The notes below the pieces were generated by a model. The model saw only the letters and a program-made list of their open reading frames with translations, made no database searches and was not told the DNA's origin. A stretch of DNA of 64,000 bases. Source: Bradyrhizobium sp. Ai1a-2. GTDB lineage: Bacteria > Pseudomonadota > Alphaproteobacteria > Rhizobiales > Xanthobacteraceae. Below are positions 39,386 through 48,132 of the stretch, in pieces (the first letter of the stretch is position 1; each line of letters opens with the position of its first letter). The stretch is taken from assembly GCF_000426245.1 (NCBI RefSeq), contig NZ_AUEZ01000012.1, forward strand, positions 62,001 to 126,000, in the 5' to 3' direction. The translations under genes were made by a program, and so were the position numbers.

Positions 39386-39460
39386 GATCGCTTTACAAAC
39401 CCTATTGACCCGCATTTTATGGGATTCAAGTCCGATAAATTGCACCATAGATGTGCGGAA

Positions 39461-40390
39461 ATGCTGGATCAAGGCGGCGCGATCGACTGGGATGATTTTC
39501 GCTTCGTGCTCGCCATCGTGCGCGGCGGATCGGTGTCGGCTGCGGCAAAACAACTCGGTGTCGATCATGCCACAGTGATCCGGCGTGTCGACCGGCTGGA
39601 GCATCACCTTTCGGCGAAGTTGTTCGACCGCCGCAAGACCGGCTACCTCCTCACCGAAGCCGGCCAGCGTGTCGCCGACAGCGCGGAGGCAATGGAATCG
39701 ACCATCGTCGCCAACCAGGAGGCGGTCGGCGGCTCGCGCGCGCATCTGACCGGCACGGTGCGGATCGGGGCGCCCGACGGCTTCGGCAGCCACTTCCTGG
39801 CCTCGCGTCTGGTGAAATTCACCGATAGGTATCCGGATGTCGATCTGCAGCTGGTGGCGACGGCGCGATTGTTCAGCCTGTCGAAGCGCGAGGCCGATAT
39901 CGCGATCAGCCTGTCGATGCCGAAGGAAGGCCGCATCGTCGGCCGCAAATTGCTCGACTACAGCCTCGGGCTTTACGCTGCACCCGCCTATCTCGACCGC
40001 GCGCCGAAGATCACTGCGCGCATCGACCTGCCGACGCATCGCTTCGTCGGCTATATCGAGGAACTCCTGTTCACGCCCGAACTCGACTATCTGCCGCAGG
40101 TCTCGCCCAAGATTTCCGCCAAATTCCGTAGCGCCAATCTGATCGCGCAGCTCAACGCGACCATCGCCGGCTACGGCATCGCGGTGCTGCCGCATTTCAT
40201 GGCGACATCGCATCCGGAACTGCGCCCTGTGCTGCCGGAGGACGTGCGCATCTCACGCACCTTCTGGCTGTTGATGCATGCCGACAGCAAGGACCTCGCC
40301 CGCATCCGCGCCGTGGCCGACTACATCTACGAGACGGTCGAGGACGAGCGCGCGCTGTTCAATGGAAGCGAGCCGCGCAACGATTTGTAG
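39461..40390 (+). CDS. LysR-family regulator, likely of the mmsA operon
   Basis: 309 aa. HTH at about residues 10-70 (GSVSAAAKQLGVDHATVIRRVDRLE), then a substrate-binding-like domain with HFLASRLVKFTDRYPDVDLQL. The ATG at 39461 (MLDQGGAIDWDDFRF) is preferred over 39419 because the HTH then begins as in relatives. Divergent from mmsA, so by LTTR logic it probably controls valine degradation. The effector is unknown. Confidence 0.87.
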   Translation: MLDQGGAIDWDDFRFVLAIVRGGSVSAAAKQLGVDHATVIRRVDRLEHHLSAKLFDRRKTGYLLTEAGQRVADSAEAMESTIVANQEAVGGSRAHLTGTVRIGAPDGFGSHFLASRLVKFTDRYPDVDLQLVATARLFSLSKREADIAISLSMPKEGRIVGRKLLDYSLGLYAAPAYLDRAPKITARIDLPTHRFVGYIEELLFTPELDYLPQVSPKISAKFRSANLIAQLNATIAGYGIAVLPHFMATSHPELRPVLPEDVRISRTFWLLMHADSKDLARIRAVADYIYETVEDERALFNGSEPRNDL

Positions 40391-40470
40391 GTTGGGCAAA
40401 GCGCAGCGTGCCCACCTTTTCTTGCACCGAACGTAGGATGGTGGGCACGCTGCGCTTTGCCCACCCTACG
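40387..40470. repeat. palindromic repeat, family B-related
   Basis: Left arm 40387-40416 (GTAGGTTGGGCAAAGCGCAG) and right arm 40440-40470 are complementary apart from small changes. The left arm includes the stop codon of the LysR gene. It separates the convergent LysR and TetR genes. Confidence 0.85.
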
Positions 40471-40472
40471 GG

Positions 40473-41090
40473 TCAGTGCGCCTTTGCGCGCGGCTTCTTG
40501 GCTGCCGGCTTCGCGGCGGCACGGGACAATACGGCTTCGCGGCCGGCGGCGAGGATATCGTCGGAGAACTCGCCATTGCCGGCGACGCGGGCCATCACGA
40601 CGGTTCCCATCATGGTCGCGAGCGCAGCCATCGCCTGCTTGCGCGCGGTCTTGGGCGGCACGTCCGGAATCTGATCGGCTATCATGTCGATCATCCGCTC
40701 CAGCCTGGCGGCGAAGGCCTTGCGGGTCTTCGGGCTTTCGCGGGCGATCTCGGCGCCGAGCGAAGGAACCGCGCAGCCACGGCCGGGATCGTCGCGATGC
40801 GTCGTCGACAGATAGGCCTCGACGATGGTCGCCAGCCGCTTCTCCGGCGGGGTCTCCTCGACAAGCTTGCGCCAGCGCTCGTTGCCGCGGTCCATGGCAT
40901 AGCCGAACGCCTCGATCACCAGCGCCTCGCGGGAATCGAAATGGGCGTAGAAGCCGCCATGGGTCAGTCCGACCTCCTTCATCAGGTCGGCGACGCCGAT
41001 GCCATGGGCGCCGCGCTCGCGCAGCCTGACCGAGGCCTGCTTCACGATCCGCTCGTGGGTCTCAGTCTTGTGTTCTTTCGAATAACGCAT
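40473..41090 (-). CDS. TetR-family regulator
   Basis: 205 aa. HTH at about residues 30-52 (GIGVADLMKEVGLTHGGFYAHF), the AcrR-like pattern, then a ligand domain with DDPGRGCAVPSLGAEIARE, typical of the C-terminal TetR_C_33/NemR-like set, and a Lys/Ala-rich tail. It lies next to thioesterase, enoyl-CoA hydratase and thiolase genes. Palindromes at 41705-41720 and 42823-42836 look like its sites. An acyl-CoA ligand would fit but is inference. Confidence 0.88.
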   Translation of the reverse strand: MRYSKEHKTETHERIVKQASVRLRERGAHGIGVADLMKEVGLTHGGFYAHFDSREALVIEAFGYAMDRGNERWRKLVEETPPEKRLATIVEAYLSTTHRDDPGRGCAVPSLGAEIARESPKTRKAFAARLERMIDMIADQIPDVPPKTARKQAMAALATMMGTVVMARVAGNGEFSDDILAAGREAVLSRAAAKPAAKKPRAKAH

Positions 41091-41102
41091 GGGAGTCTCA
41101 TT

Positions 41103-41130
41103 GGATGTTTCCGGTCATATAATAACATCC
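41103..41130. promoter_or_regulatory. inverted repeat upstream of the TetR gene
   Basis: GGATGTT (41103-41109) and AACATCC (41124-41130) form a 7-bp perfect inverted repeat with a 14-bp spacer, 13 bp upstream of the TetR start. Possible autoregulatory operator. Confidence 0.4.
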
Positions 41131-41150
41131 GCCCGGGAAAAAAGCTGCAT

Positions 41151-41690
41151 TTATTTCGGACTCGCACCGCCCCCGATCATGGAAAAGGTCGCGGTTGCGT
41201 GCACTGCAAGCTTGCCGGCACCGTCGCGGACGAAACCTTCGGTATAGCTGGTCTGGCGGCCAAGCTTGATGACCTTGCCTTCGGCGCGGATTGTGCCTGA
41301 ACGCACTGAGAGCGGTCGCAGATATGTGAGCTTCAGATCGAGCGTGACAGAGGCCTGGCCGGCGGGGAGCGCGGTCGTGATCGCGCAACCCATGGCGGTA
41401 TCGAGCAGCGCCGCGGCGGTCGCGCCGTGCAAGAGGCCGATCGTGTTCTCCAGGCTCTCCTCGGGATCAAGTTCCATCACGATTCGGCCAGGCTCGACTT
41501 CCGCCATGCGCAAGCCCATCAGCTTGGCGAACGGTGGCGGCGGCAGGATGCCGTCGCGAATCCCGCACATCGCTTCCATGCCGGACATCGCGGCAGCAAC
41601 CTTCGCGATCGGTTGAGGCGTCTGCCAATGCACCACGCGCTCGCGGCGGGACGCCGGCGAGTGCAGATCGACAGTATCGGAGGAGGTCAT
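41151..41690 (-). CDS. PaaI-type hotdog thioesterase
   Basis: 179-aa acyl-CoA thioesterase of the hotdog fold. Core NTIGLLHGATAAALLDTAMGC contains the HGG-like motif (HGA) and the following catalytic Asp; the ligand strand is ASVTLDLKLTYLRPL. The first 45 residues are an extra N-terminal stretch relative to minimal PaaI. AGGAG ribosome binding site 6 nt before the ATG at 41690. Same strand as the TetR gene, 60 bp upstream of it. Confidence 0.87.
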   Translation of the reverse strand: MTSSDTVDLHSPASRRERVVHWQTPQPIAKVAAAMSGMEAMCGIRDGILPPPPFAKLMGLRMAEVEPGRIVMELDPEESLENTIGLLHGATAAALLDTAMGCAITTALPAGQASVTLDLKLTYLRPLSVRSGTIRAEGKVIKLGRQTSYTEGFVRDGAGKLAVHATATFSMIGGGASPK

Positions 41691-41704
41691 GGCAACTCCT
41701 TTTA

Positions 41705-41720
41705 AATGATGATCATCATT
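41705..41720. promoter_or_regulatory. palindromic operator between thioesterase and enoyl-CoA hydratase genes
   Basis: AATGATGATCATCATT is a perfect 16-bp palindrome in the divergent promoter gap. Its 14-bp core ATGATGATCATCAT matches 42823-42836 at 12 of 14 positions. Candidate TetR site. Confidence 0.6.
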
Positions 41721-41823
41721 CTATTGCACGCACTGCCGCATCGCAACACCGGTTGCGACGGCTTGACAAGCGCCGCCATTGTCCGGGAAGTGGCCGGATG
41801 TTCCCCTGCCCCGAGATGATCCC

Positions 41824-42594
41824 ATGGAAATGCTCAATCCCCATTGCGGCGTCGATCGCGACTCCCGCGGTGTGGTCCGCCTCACCGTCTGCAACGCCGG
41901 CTCGCTGAACATCCTGAGTTCGGCCGTCACCGATGGCGTCCGGGAAGGGTTCGAAAAACTTGCCGGCGACCGCGATATCCGCGCGGTGATCCTGGCCGGC
42001 CAGAGCGAGAAGAGCATGATCGGCGGCGCCGACATCAAGGAGATGGCGAGGCTCGAGCAGAAGTCGGCGGAGGTCTTCATCACACGGCTGCGCGACCTCG
42101 GCGAGGCCGTGCGCCGGTTTCCGGCGCCAGTCATCGCGCGAATGCCGGGCTGGTGCCTCGGCGGCGGGCTGGAAGTGGCCGCGGCCTGCGATTTCCGGAT
42201 CGCGGCGCATGACGCGAAGTTCGGCATGCCCGAAGTGCGTGTCGGCATCCCCTCGGTGATCCACGCCGCGCTGCTGCCGCGGCTGATCGGCTGGAGCCGC
42301 GCGCGCTGGCTGGTGATGACGGCTGAGAACATCGACGCCCCCACCGCACTCGCCTGGGGCCTCGTCGACAAGGTCGCGAAAGCAGGCGAGCTTGACGCTG
42401 AGGTCGAACACACCGTGACGGCGCTGCTCGAATGCGGCCCGGAAGCGCTGCGCATCCAGAAGGACTTGCTGCGGCAATGGGAGGAACTGCCACTGACGGA
42501 GTCGGTCAATTTGAGCGTCGGCGTGTTCGGAAAATCGTTCCTGACCGGCGAACCGCAGCGGCTGATGCAGGGATTTCTGGAGCGGAAGCGCTAG
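41824..42594 (+). CDS. enoyl-CoA hydratase/isomerase family protein
   Basis: 256-aa crotonase-fold protein. Oxyanion-hole strands are SMIGGADIKEMAR and PGWCLGGGLEVAAACDFRI; the acidic position falls in FGMPEVRVGIPSV, so hydratase or isomerase activity is possible. The ATG at 41824 (MEMLNPHCGVD) is preferred to an upstream ATG at 41779. Divergent from the thioesterase gene across the palindrome at 41705-41720. Confidence 0.87.
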   Translation: MEMLNPHCGVDRDSRGVVRLTVCNAGSLNILSSAVTDGVREGFEKLAGDRDIRAVILAGQSEKSMIGGADIKEMARLEQKSAEVFITRLRDLGEAVRRFPAPVIARMPGWCLGGGLEVAAACDFRIAAHDAKFGMPEVRVGIPSVIHAALLPRLIGWSRARWLVMTAENIDAPTALAWGLVDKVAKAGELDAEVEHTVTALLECGPEALRIQKDLLRQWEELPLTESVNLSVGVFGKSFLTGEPQRLMQGFLERKR

Positions 42595-42608
42595 CCGCAT
42601 AAGACGCC

Positions 42609-42732
42609 GTCATGCCCCGCGAAGGCGGGGCATCCAGTAACCACCGGACGTCGTTCTGTGGTTACTGGATCATCCGCCGGAGCCTGTCATCGGGCGGCGC
42701 TTCGCGCCGACCCGGTGGCGGATGATGACAGC
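42609..42732. repeat. compound palindromic repeat, CGTCATGCCCCGC type
   Basis: Nested inverted repeats: GCCCCGC-gaag-GCGGGGC, CCAGTAACCAC paired with GTGGTTACTGG, and GGATCATCCGCC paired with GGCGGATGATG. It lies in the 277-bp gap between the hydratase and thiolase genes. Confidence 0.75.
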
Positions 42733-42822
42733 GGGGCGGATGAACCAGTTCCCCGGTCAGTTCATGCGTCGGGCGACAATTTCTCATGCGGGCGGGGCGT
42801 TGCAATTTTTGCAATGCATCAT

Positions 42823-42836
42823 ATGATCATCGTCAT
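42823..42836. promoter_or_regulatory. second copy of the candidate TetR site, before the thiolase gene
   Basis: ATGATCATCGTCAT, 36 bp before the thiolase ATG, matches the palindrome core at 41706-41719 at 12 of 14 positions (ATGATSATCRTCAT). This links the thiolase to the TetR cluster. Confidence 0.55.
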
Positions 42837-42871
42837 GTGACAAAGAATCCACCGATATCAGGGAGCCCGCC

Positions 42872-44068
42872 ATGGCCAATGCCTCCGATCCCATCGTCAT
42901 CCTTTCCGCCGCCCGCACGCCGCTCGGCCGTTTCCTGGGCGAATTGTCGCCATTCAGCGCGCACAAGCTCGGTTCCCATGTGATCGGCGCGGCGCTGGAG
43001 CGGGCAAAGCTCGCGCCCGAGCGCGTCGACGAAGTGTTCATGGGCAACGTGCTGCCGGCCGGTCAGGGCCAGGCGCCGGCCCGCCAGGCCGCGCGCGGCG
43101 CTAAACTGCCGGACGCGACCGGCGCCACCACCGTCAACAAGGTATGCGGCTCCGGCATGAAGGCGACCATGCTCGGCCACGACATCATCAAGGCCGGTTC
43201 GGCCGAGATCGTGGTATCCGGCGGCATGGAGAGCATGAGCAACGCGCCCTACCTGCTTGCCAAGGCGCGCGGCGGCTATCGCGCCGGCCATGATCGCATC
43301 ATCGACCACATGATGATGGACGGACTGGAGGACGCCTACGAGACCGGACGTTCGATGGGCGATTTCGGCGAGGCGACGGCGGAGGCGTATCAGTTCACGC
43401 GCAAGGACCAGGACACCTACGCGATGGAGACGCTGACGCGGGCGCGCAACGCCGTCGAGGGCGGCGCGTTCAAGGCCGAGATCGTGCCGATCACCATCAC
43501 GGAAAAAGCCGGCCCGCGCGTGATCGCCAATGACGAGCATCCGCTTAAAGTGGATCCCGCCAAGATCCCCGGATTGAAGCCGGCATTCCGCGCCAACGGC
43601 ACCATCACGCCGGCGGCCTCCTCCGCCAATGCCGACGGCGCTGCGGCACTGATCCTCGCCAAACGTTCGCTGGCCGATCGCGACGGCCTGCCGGTGCTGG
43701 CCGAGATCAAGGGCCACGCCACCCACAGCCAGGAACCGCAATGGTTCACCACGGCGCCGATCCCGGCGATCCGCAAACTGCTCGACAAGGTCGGCTGGAG
43801 TGCCGGCGACGTCGATTTGTTCGAGATCAATGAGGCGTTTGCGGTGGTGGCGATGGCCGCGCAGCGCGATCTCGGAATCCCCCGTGAAAAACTCAACATC
43901 AATGGCGGCGCCTGCGCGCTCGGCCACCCGATCGGCGCCACCGGCGCGCGGCTGATCGTGACGCTGCTGCACGCACTGGAAGCGCAGAATCTGAAGCGCG
44001 GCGTCGCCGCGCTCTGCATCGGCGGCGGCGAGGCCACCGCGATCGCGGTCGAGCGCGTCGCGCAGTAG
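42872..44068 (+). CDS. acetyl-CoA C-acyltransferase (thiolase)
   Basis: 398 aa. Thiolase type II with nucleophilic Cys in NKVCGSGMKATMLG (about residue 92), NEAFAVVAMAA, and GGACALGHPIGATGARL with the catalytic His and Cys. Either biosynthetic acetoacetyl-CoA thiolase or beta-ketothiolase. The preceding site at 42823-42836 suggests co-regulation with the hydratase and thioesterase. AGGGAGCCCGCC lies just before the ATG. Confidence 0.95.
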   Translation: MANASDPIVILSAARTPLGRFLGELSPFSAHKLGSHVIGAALERAKLAPERVDEVFMGNVLPAGQGQAPARQAARGAKLPDATGATTVNKVCGSGMKATMLGHDIIKAGSAEIVVSGGMESMSNAPYLLAKARGGYRAGHDRIIDHMMMDGLEDAYETGRSMGDFGEATAEAYQFTRKDQDTYAMETLTRARNAVEGGAFKAEIVPITITEKAGPRVIANDEHPLKVDPAKIPGLKPAFRANGTITPAASSANADGAAALILAKRSLADRDGLPVLAEIKGHATHSQEPQWFTTAPIPAIRKLLDKVGWSAGDVDLFEINEAFAVVAMAAQRDLGIPREKLNINGGACALGHPIGATGARLIVTLLHALEAQNLKRGVAALCIGGGEATAIAVERVAQ

Positions 44069-44072
44069 ACAG

Positions 44073-44120
44073 AGCGTTTTCGAGCGAAGCGGATACCGGT
44101 TCGCGTGAAGAAAACGCGTC
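44073..44120. repeat. palindromic repeat, GAGCGTTTTCGAGCGAAG type
   Basis: Reads GAGCGTTTTCGAGCGAAGCG then ACCGGTTCGCGTGAAGAAAACGCG; the arms CGTTTTC and GAAAACG pair. Reverse complement of the element at 39336-39385. It directly follows the thiolase stop. Confidence 0.75.
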
Positions 44121-44237
44121 AAAGTAAGAATCCGCCGTGATGTCCTGAAATGAGGGAAGCATGGCATTTACGTCATACGTCCCTCGGGGCAGTATCGCCT
44201 GATAGACTAACCTTCGCGTAGAATTTTCTGAGGCTGC

Positions 44238-45530
44238 ATGATTTCGAACTGGCTGGCGGCCGCCCTCGGCCGCCGCAATATCCATTACGGCTGGGTGATG
44301 GTCGGCGTCACCTTCCTCACGTCGCTGATCGCCGCCGGCACAGTCGGCGCGCCCGGGGTGTTCATCGTGCCGCTGCAGAAGGAGTTCGGCTGGAGCACGG
44401 CCGAGATTTCGTCGGCACTCTCGATCCGCTTCATCCTGTTTGGACTGATGGCGCCGTTCGCGGCGGCGCTGCTGAACCGCTACGGCCTGCGCAACGTGAC
44501 ACTGACCGCGCAGCTCATTGTCGGCTGCGGCCTGCTCGCATCGCTGGCGATGACGCAGGTCTGGCAGCTGATCCTGCTGTGGGGTGTGGTGATCGGAATC
44601 GGCACCGGCATGACCGCGCTGGTGCTGGGCGCCACCATCGCGACACGCTGGTTTGTGGCGCAGCGAGGCCTCGTGATCGGCATGCTGACCGCGAGTGTCG
44701 CCACCGGGCAATTGGTGTTCCTGCCGCTGCTTGCGAGCGTTACCGATCGCTTCGGATGGCGCGTCGCACTCACACTGATCTGCGTCATGCTGGGCGTTTC
44801 CGCAGCGCTGGTGTTGCTCGCGATGCGCGATCGCCCGAGCGATCTCGGGCTGCGTCCATTTGGCGATGCCGGCACCGAGCCGCTGCCCGCTCCGGCGCCG
44901 AGCAAGGCACCGATCATGCTGGCTGCCCTCGGCACCCTTCGAGATGTCTCGAAATCGTCGGTGTTCTGGATCCTGTTTGCAACCTTCTTCATCTGCGGCG
45001 CCAGCACCAACGGTCTGATCCAGGTGCACCTGATCCCGATGTGTGTCGATTTCGGTATTCCGCAGGTGCAGGCTGCAAGCCTGCTCGCCGCGATGGGCAT
45101 TTTCGACTTCTTCGGCACCATCGCGTCAGGCTGGCTCTCGGACCGTTACGATAACCGCTGGCTGCTGTTCTGGTATTACGGACTGCGCGGGCTGTCGCTG
45201 GTGTTCCTGCCATTCACCGACTTCTCGTTCTACGGGCTGTCGCTGTTTGCAGTGTTCTACGGGCTCGACTGGATCGCAACGGTGCCGCCCACGGTCCGTC
45301 TCACCGCGCAGCGCTTCGGCGCCGAGCGCGCCAACCTGGTTTTCGGCTGGATATTTGCGGGCCATCAACTCGGCGCGGGCATCGCCGCCTTCGGCGCCGG
45401 CCTCTCGCGCACCATGCTAGCGACCTACCTGCCCGCCTTCTTCGTCGCCGGCGCACTCTGCATCGTCGCAGGCTTGAGCGTGCTGGCGATCAAGCGACCG
45501 GCCCTGAAAGCGGCCGCGGCAGCCGCTTAG
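44238..45530 (+). CDS. MFS transporter, monocarboxylate/oxalate-type
   Basis: 430-aa inner-membrane protein with about 12 hydrophobic segments. Starts with the OFA-like pattern HYGWVMVGVTFLTSLI and FIVPLQKEFGWSTAEIS. A central loop with PAPSKAP separates two six-helix halves; SGWLSDRYDNR is motif A of the second half. Likely carries an organic acid. No operon partner is seen. Confidence 0.85.
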   Translation: MISNWLAAALGRRNIHYGWVMVGVTFLTSLIAAGTVGAPGVFIVPLQKEFGWSTAEISSALSIRFILFGLMAPFAAALLNRYGLRNVTLTAQLIVGCGLLASLAMTQVWQLILLWGVVIGIGTGMTALVLGATIATRWFVAQRGLVIGMLTASVATGQLVFLPLLASVTDRFGWRVALTLICVMLGVSAALVLLAMRDRPSDLGLRPFGDAGTEPLPAPAPSKAPIMLAALGTLRDVSKSSVFWILFATFFICGASTNGLIQVHLIPMCVDFGIPQVQAASLLAAMGIFDFFGTIASGWLSDRYDNRWLLFWYYGLRGLSLVFLPFTDFSFYGLSLFAVFYGLDWIATVPPTVRLTAQRFGAERANLVFGWIFAGHQLGAGIAAFGAGLSRTMLATYLPAFFVAGALCIVAGLSVLAIKRPALKAAAAAA

Positions 45531-45547
45531 AGCGTGATGTTGGTTTA

Positions 45548-45569
45548 CCTCTCCCGCAAGCGGGAGAGG
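45548..45569. terminator. hairpin between convergent MFS and porin genes
   Basis: CCTCTCCCGC (45548-45557) pairs perfectly with GCGGGAGAGG (45560-45569). It lies 17 bp after the MFS stop and 43 bp beyond the porin stop. There is no T-run, so it is a repeat that may work as a bidirectional terminator. A similar stem is at 58595-58618. Confidence 0.5.
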
Positions 45570-45612
45570 GAGCGCAGCATTCCTCGCGGATACAACTCAA
45601 CCCTATCATGCC

Positions 45613-46959
45613 TTAATACGAGATGATCGTGCGCACGCCGACCATCACGCCATCCTTGATGCGATGCGTCTGCGTGGGATCGTAGGGATCGACCGCGCCG
45701 CCACCGGGATGCGCGATATATTGAAGCACCGGCTGCAGCGAGAAGTTGGGCGTGACCTCATGCTGATAGGTGATCTCAAAGATCGCCTCGTAGTCGCGGA
45801 TCGGGTATGGCGTGCCGGTGAAGAACTGGATGTCGCGGTCGAGGGCGCGGGCGCTGTCGGATATCCTGGCGTAGGTTGCAGCGACGCCGAACCGGTCGTT
45901 CGGATAGGCGTCGCTGAAACCGGTGAACAGGAAGCCGCCGTCGACATAGGCGTTAACCAGGTTGCGATCGGACGGGCTCACCGAGGCCCGCATAAAGAAG
46001 GCAATGCCCTTGTCCGACCCGGGTGCGGCGCGCGCGAGCAATTGCTCATAGACCATGAACAATCCGTTGTTGCGTCGCAGCCAGAGTGGATCGCCGGAGC
46101 TGTTGGGATCGGCGAGTGACAGGCCGTCGGCCGAAAAGCGCTGATCGGGAAACGACATCATGTGATACCAGCCGCCGCCGGTGATGGTCGCCGGCAACCG
46201 GCTCTCGCCAATCTCGAACTTGTATTTGAGCTGGCCGATCCACCAGGGCGGATCGTTGACGCGAAACAGCAGACCATTGGCATTGGCGATCTGCGCATCG
46301 TCCGCGTCGGGCGGCGCGGCGCTGCCATCGAACAGGGCAAGATAGGCGGTGATCTTGTCGGAGAGCCGCGCCTTCACACGGATTCCCGGGACGGCAAGCG
46401 GCGGCGACGGCCCCCCGCCAGGCAGGTTGATCCCGGTGATGCCGGGCCAACCCAGCGCGGAGTTGATGAAGATGTCGTCGTACTGGCTGTCGATGAACTC
46501 GATGTCGGAGGCCTGCTGGCCGACGCGGACGGCGAGCCTGCCGTCGAGCAGTTGCTGCTCGATCCAGAACTCATAGAGGCGTGTGGAAGGCAGCGCCTCG
46601 ACGCCCGAGACCAGCATCAGATTGCCGATATAGCTGCGCGACAGGCCGTCGCCATGGATCTGGAACATGTTGGCGTGGAACGTCGCGCCGGTCCAGCCCA
46701 TCACCTTTTCCAGGTCGATGGTGGTGCCGAGGTCGAGGCGCCCGGTATAGATCGCGCCGGTGCGCATGCCGCCAGTAACGTTGGCGAGCCCCTCGCCGAT
46801 ATAGGTCAGGGTGAACTGGTAGCCAGCGTCGGCCAGCTTGTCGCGCAGGTCCTTGTTGTTACTGCTGTCGGGCTGATCGCCGGCGTGGACGGCTGACGCG
46901 AGGGCAACGGCGGTGATCGCCGCGAATACCCTGACCACGCGGATGAGCACTCGGTACAT
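45613..46959 (-). CDS. OprB-family carbohydrate-selective porin
   Basis: 448-aa outer-membrane beta-barrel. A signal peptide ends AVALASAVHA. The family signature regions are TYIGEGLANVTGGM, WIEQQLLDGRLAVRVGQ and FEITYQHEVTPNFSLQPVLQYI, and it ends in an aromatic, IISY, as barrel proteins do. It would admit sugars across the outer membrane. The ZntB-like gene ends 19 bp upstream on the same strand. Confidence 0.88.
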   Translation of the reverse strand: MYRVLIRVVRVFAAITAVALASAVHAGDQPDSSNNKDLRDKLADAGYQFTLTYIGEGLANVTGGMRTGAIYTGRLDLGTTIDLEKVMGWTGATFHANMFQIHGDGLSRSYIGNLMLVSGVEALPSTRLYEFWIEQQLLDGRLAVRVGQQASDIEFIDSQYDDIFINSALGWPGITGINLPGGGPSPPLAVPGIRVKARLSDKITAYLALFDGSAAPPDADDAQIANANGLLFRVNDPPWWIGQLKYKFEIGESRLPATITGGGWYHMMSFPDQRFSADGLSLADPNSSGDPLWLRRNNGLFMVYEQLLARAAPGSDKGIAFFMRASVSPSDRNLVNAYVDGGFLFTGFSDAYPNDRFGVAATYARISDSARALDRDIQFFTGTPYPIRDYEAIFEITYQHEVTPNFSLQPVLQYIAHPGGGAVDPYDPTQTHRIKDGVMVGVRTIISY

Positions 46960-46978
46960 GCAATAATACCGCAGCCCG

Positions 46979-47998
46979 TTATTTGACGATGCCCAGGCGA
47001 CGCATGATCAGATAGGCAAGGCCGGAGGCGCTGATCATCAGCACCGCGGCCCAGAGGAAGCCGCTGTCGACGTCGGTGAGCGGCAGCCCCTTGGTGTTCA
47101 TGCCGAAGATGCCAGTGACCAGCGTCGGCGGCAGCAGCATCATGGTCACGACCGACAGCGCGTGCAGATGGCGGTTGCTCTCCTCCTCCAGCTTGAAGCG
47201 AAGCTCCTCCTCGAGCAGCCGGCTGCGCTCGCGCAGCTCAGTGATATCGTGGTCGAGGCCGTCGAGCCGCTGTGCGAGCTTCGCCGCATGCAGGCGCAGC
47301 GCCGGGCTGAGATTGTCGGGGTTCTTCTGCTCGAGCCGGTGGAACAGGACGCGCAGACCGGCAAGCTGACGGTGCAGCCGCAGACAAGTCCGCCGCAACC
47401 GGCCCAATCCAGCCCGCATGTCCGACTTGGTCTCGCCGGACACCACCCGGTCCTCAATGTCGTCGATCTCGGTGGCGATCTTGTCGGCCATCCGGTCCAT
47501 GGTGTCGGCGACCTCGTCGATGATCTTCTCGAGCAGCGCCGCCACCGTCGCGACGCGATGGCCACCCTCGAGCACGCGGCGCGTGGCATCGACCGCGCAC
47601 AGCGCCTGATGGCGGCCGCTGATCAGGAAGCGCTCGGTCATCGCGAAGCGAAGGAAGCCGGTTTCCTGCGTCGGGGAATCGATCTCGCGCACGAGATCGG
47701 AGAACACGCCATAGACGCAGTTGTCGATGATGTGGAGCTGCTGGAAATTGTCGTGCGACAGCAACAGATCGCGCGCGAGCGCGGGAATCTGCAGGTCGGC
47801 AAGCCATTGCCGCGTGCGACCATCCGCCAGATTGAAATGCAGCCAGAGCCTGCCATCATGGCTGAACTCGATCGGCGCATCGATGGCTAGGGATTCAGCG
47901 CTGCCGTCGCTATGCAGACGGAATGCCCACACCAGGCCCGGGATCGCCGGCATGGTGTCCGCGGGCACGTTGACGATTTTCGCCGGTTCAGCCGACAT
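46979..47998 (-). CDS. ZntB/CorA-family metal transporter
   Basis: 339-aa inner-membrane protein. Long cytosolic N-terminal domain with helices (DDIEDRVVSGETKSDMRAG), then two C-terminal transmembrane helices separated by the GMNTKGLP loop, the GxN signature of the CorA superfamily; the variant and length fit ZntB (zinc). The ATG at 47998 was chosen; a TTG at 48016 would add six residues. It shares a short gap with the OprB porin gene, possibly one operon. Confidence 0.87.
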   Translation of the reverse strand: MSAEPAKIVNVPADTMPAIPGLVWAFRLHSDGSAESLAIDAPIEFSHDGRLWLHFNLADGRTRQWLADLQIPALARDLLLSHDNFQQLHIIDNCVYGVFSDLVREIDSPTQETGFLRFAMTERFLISGRHQALCAVDATRRVLEGGHRVATVAALLEKIIDEVADTMDRMADKIATEIDDIEDRVVSGETKSDMRAGLGRLRRTCLRLHRQLAGLRVLFHRLEQKNPDNLSPALRLHAAKLAQRLDGLDHDITELRERSRLLEEELRFKLEEESNRHLHALSVVTMMLLPPTLVTGIFGMNTKGLPLTDVDSGFLWAAVLMISASGLAYLIMRRLGIVK

Positions 47999-48132
47999 GA
48001 CCAGCCCGAAGCTCAACGCGATACATCGCTAACCCCTGCGGTAGCCAGCACAATACCCGTGCGGGGCATCCACCCCGCACGCACGCCAGCACACGATACA
48101 ATTACGTTTTTGTTACAGTTTAATGTCGCGGA

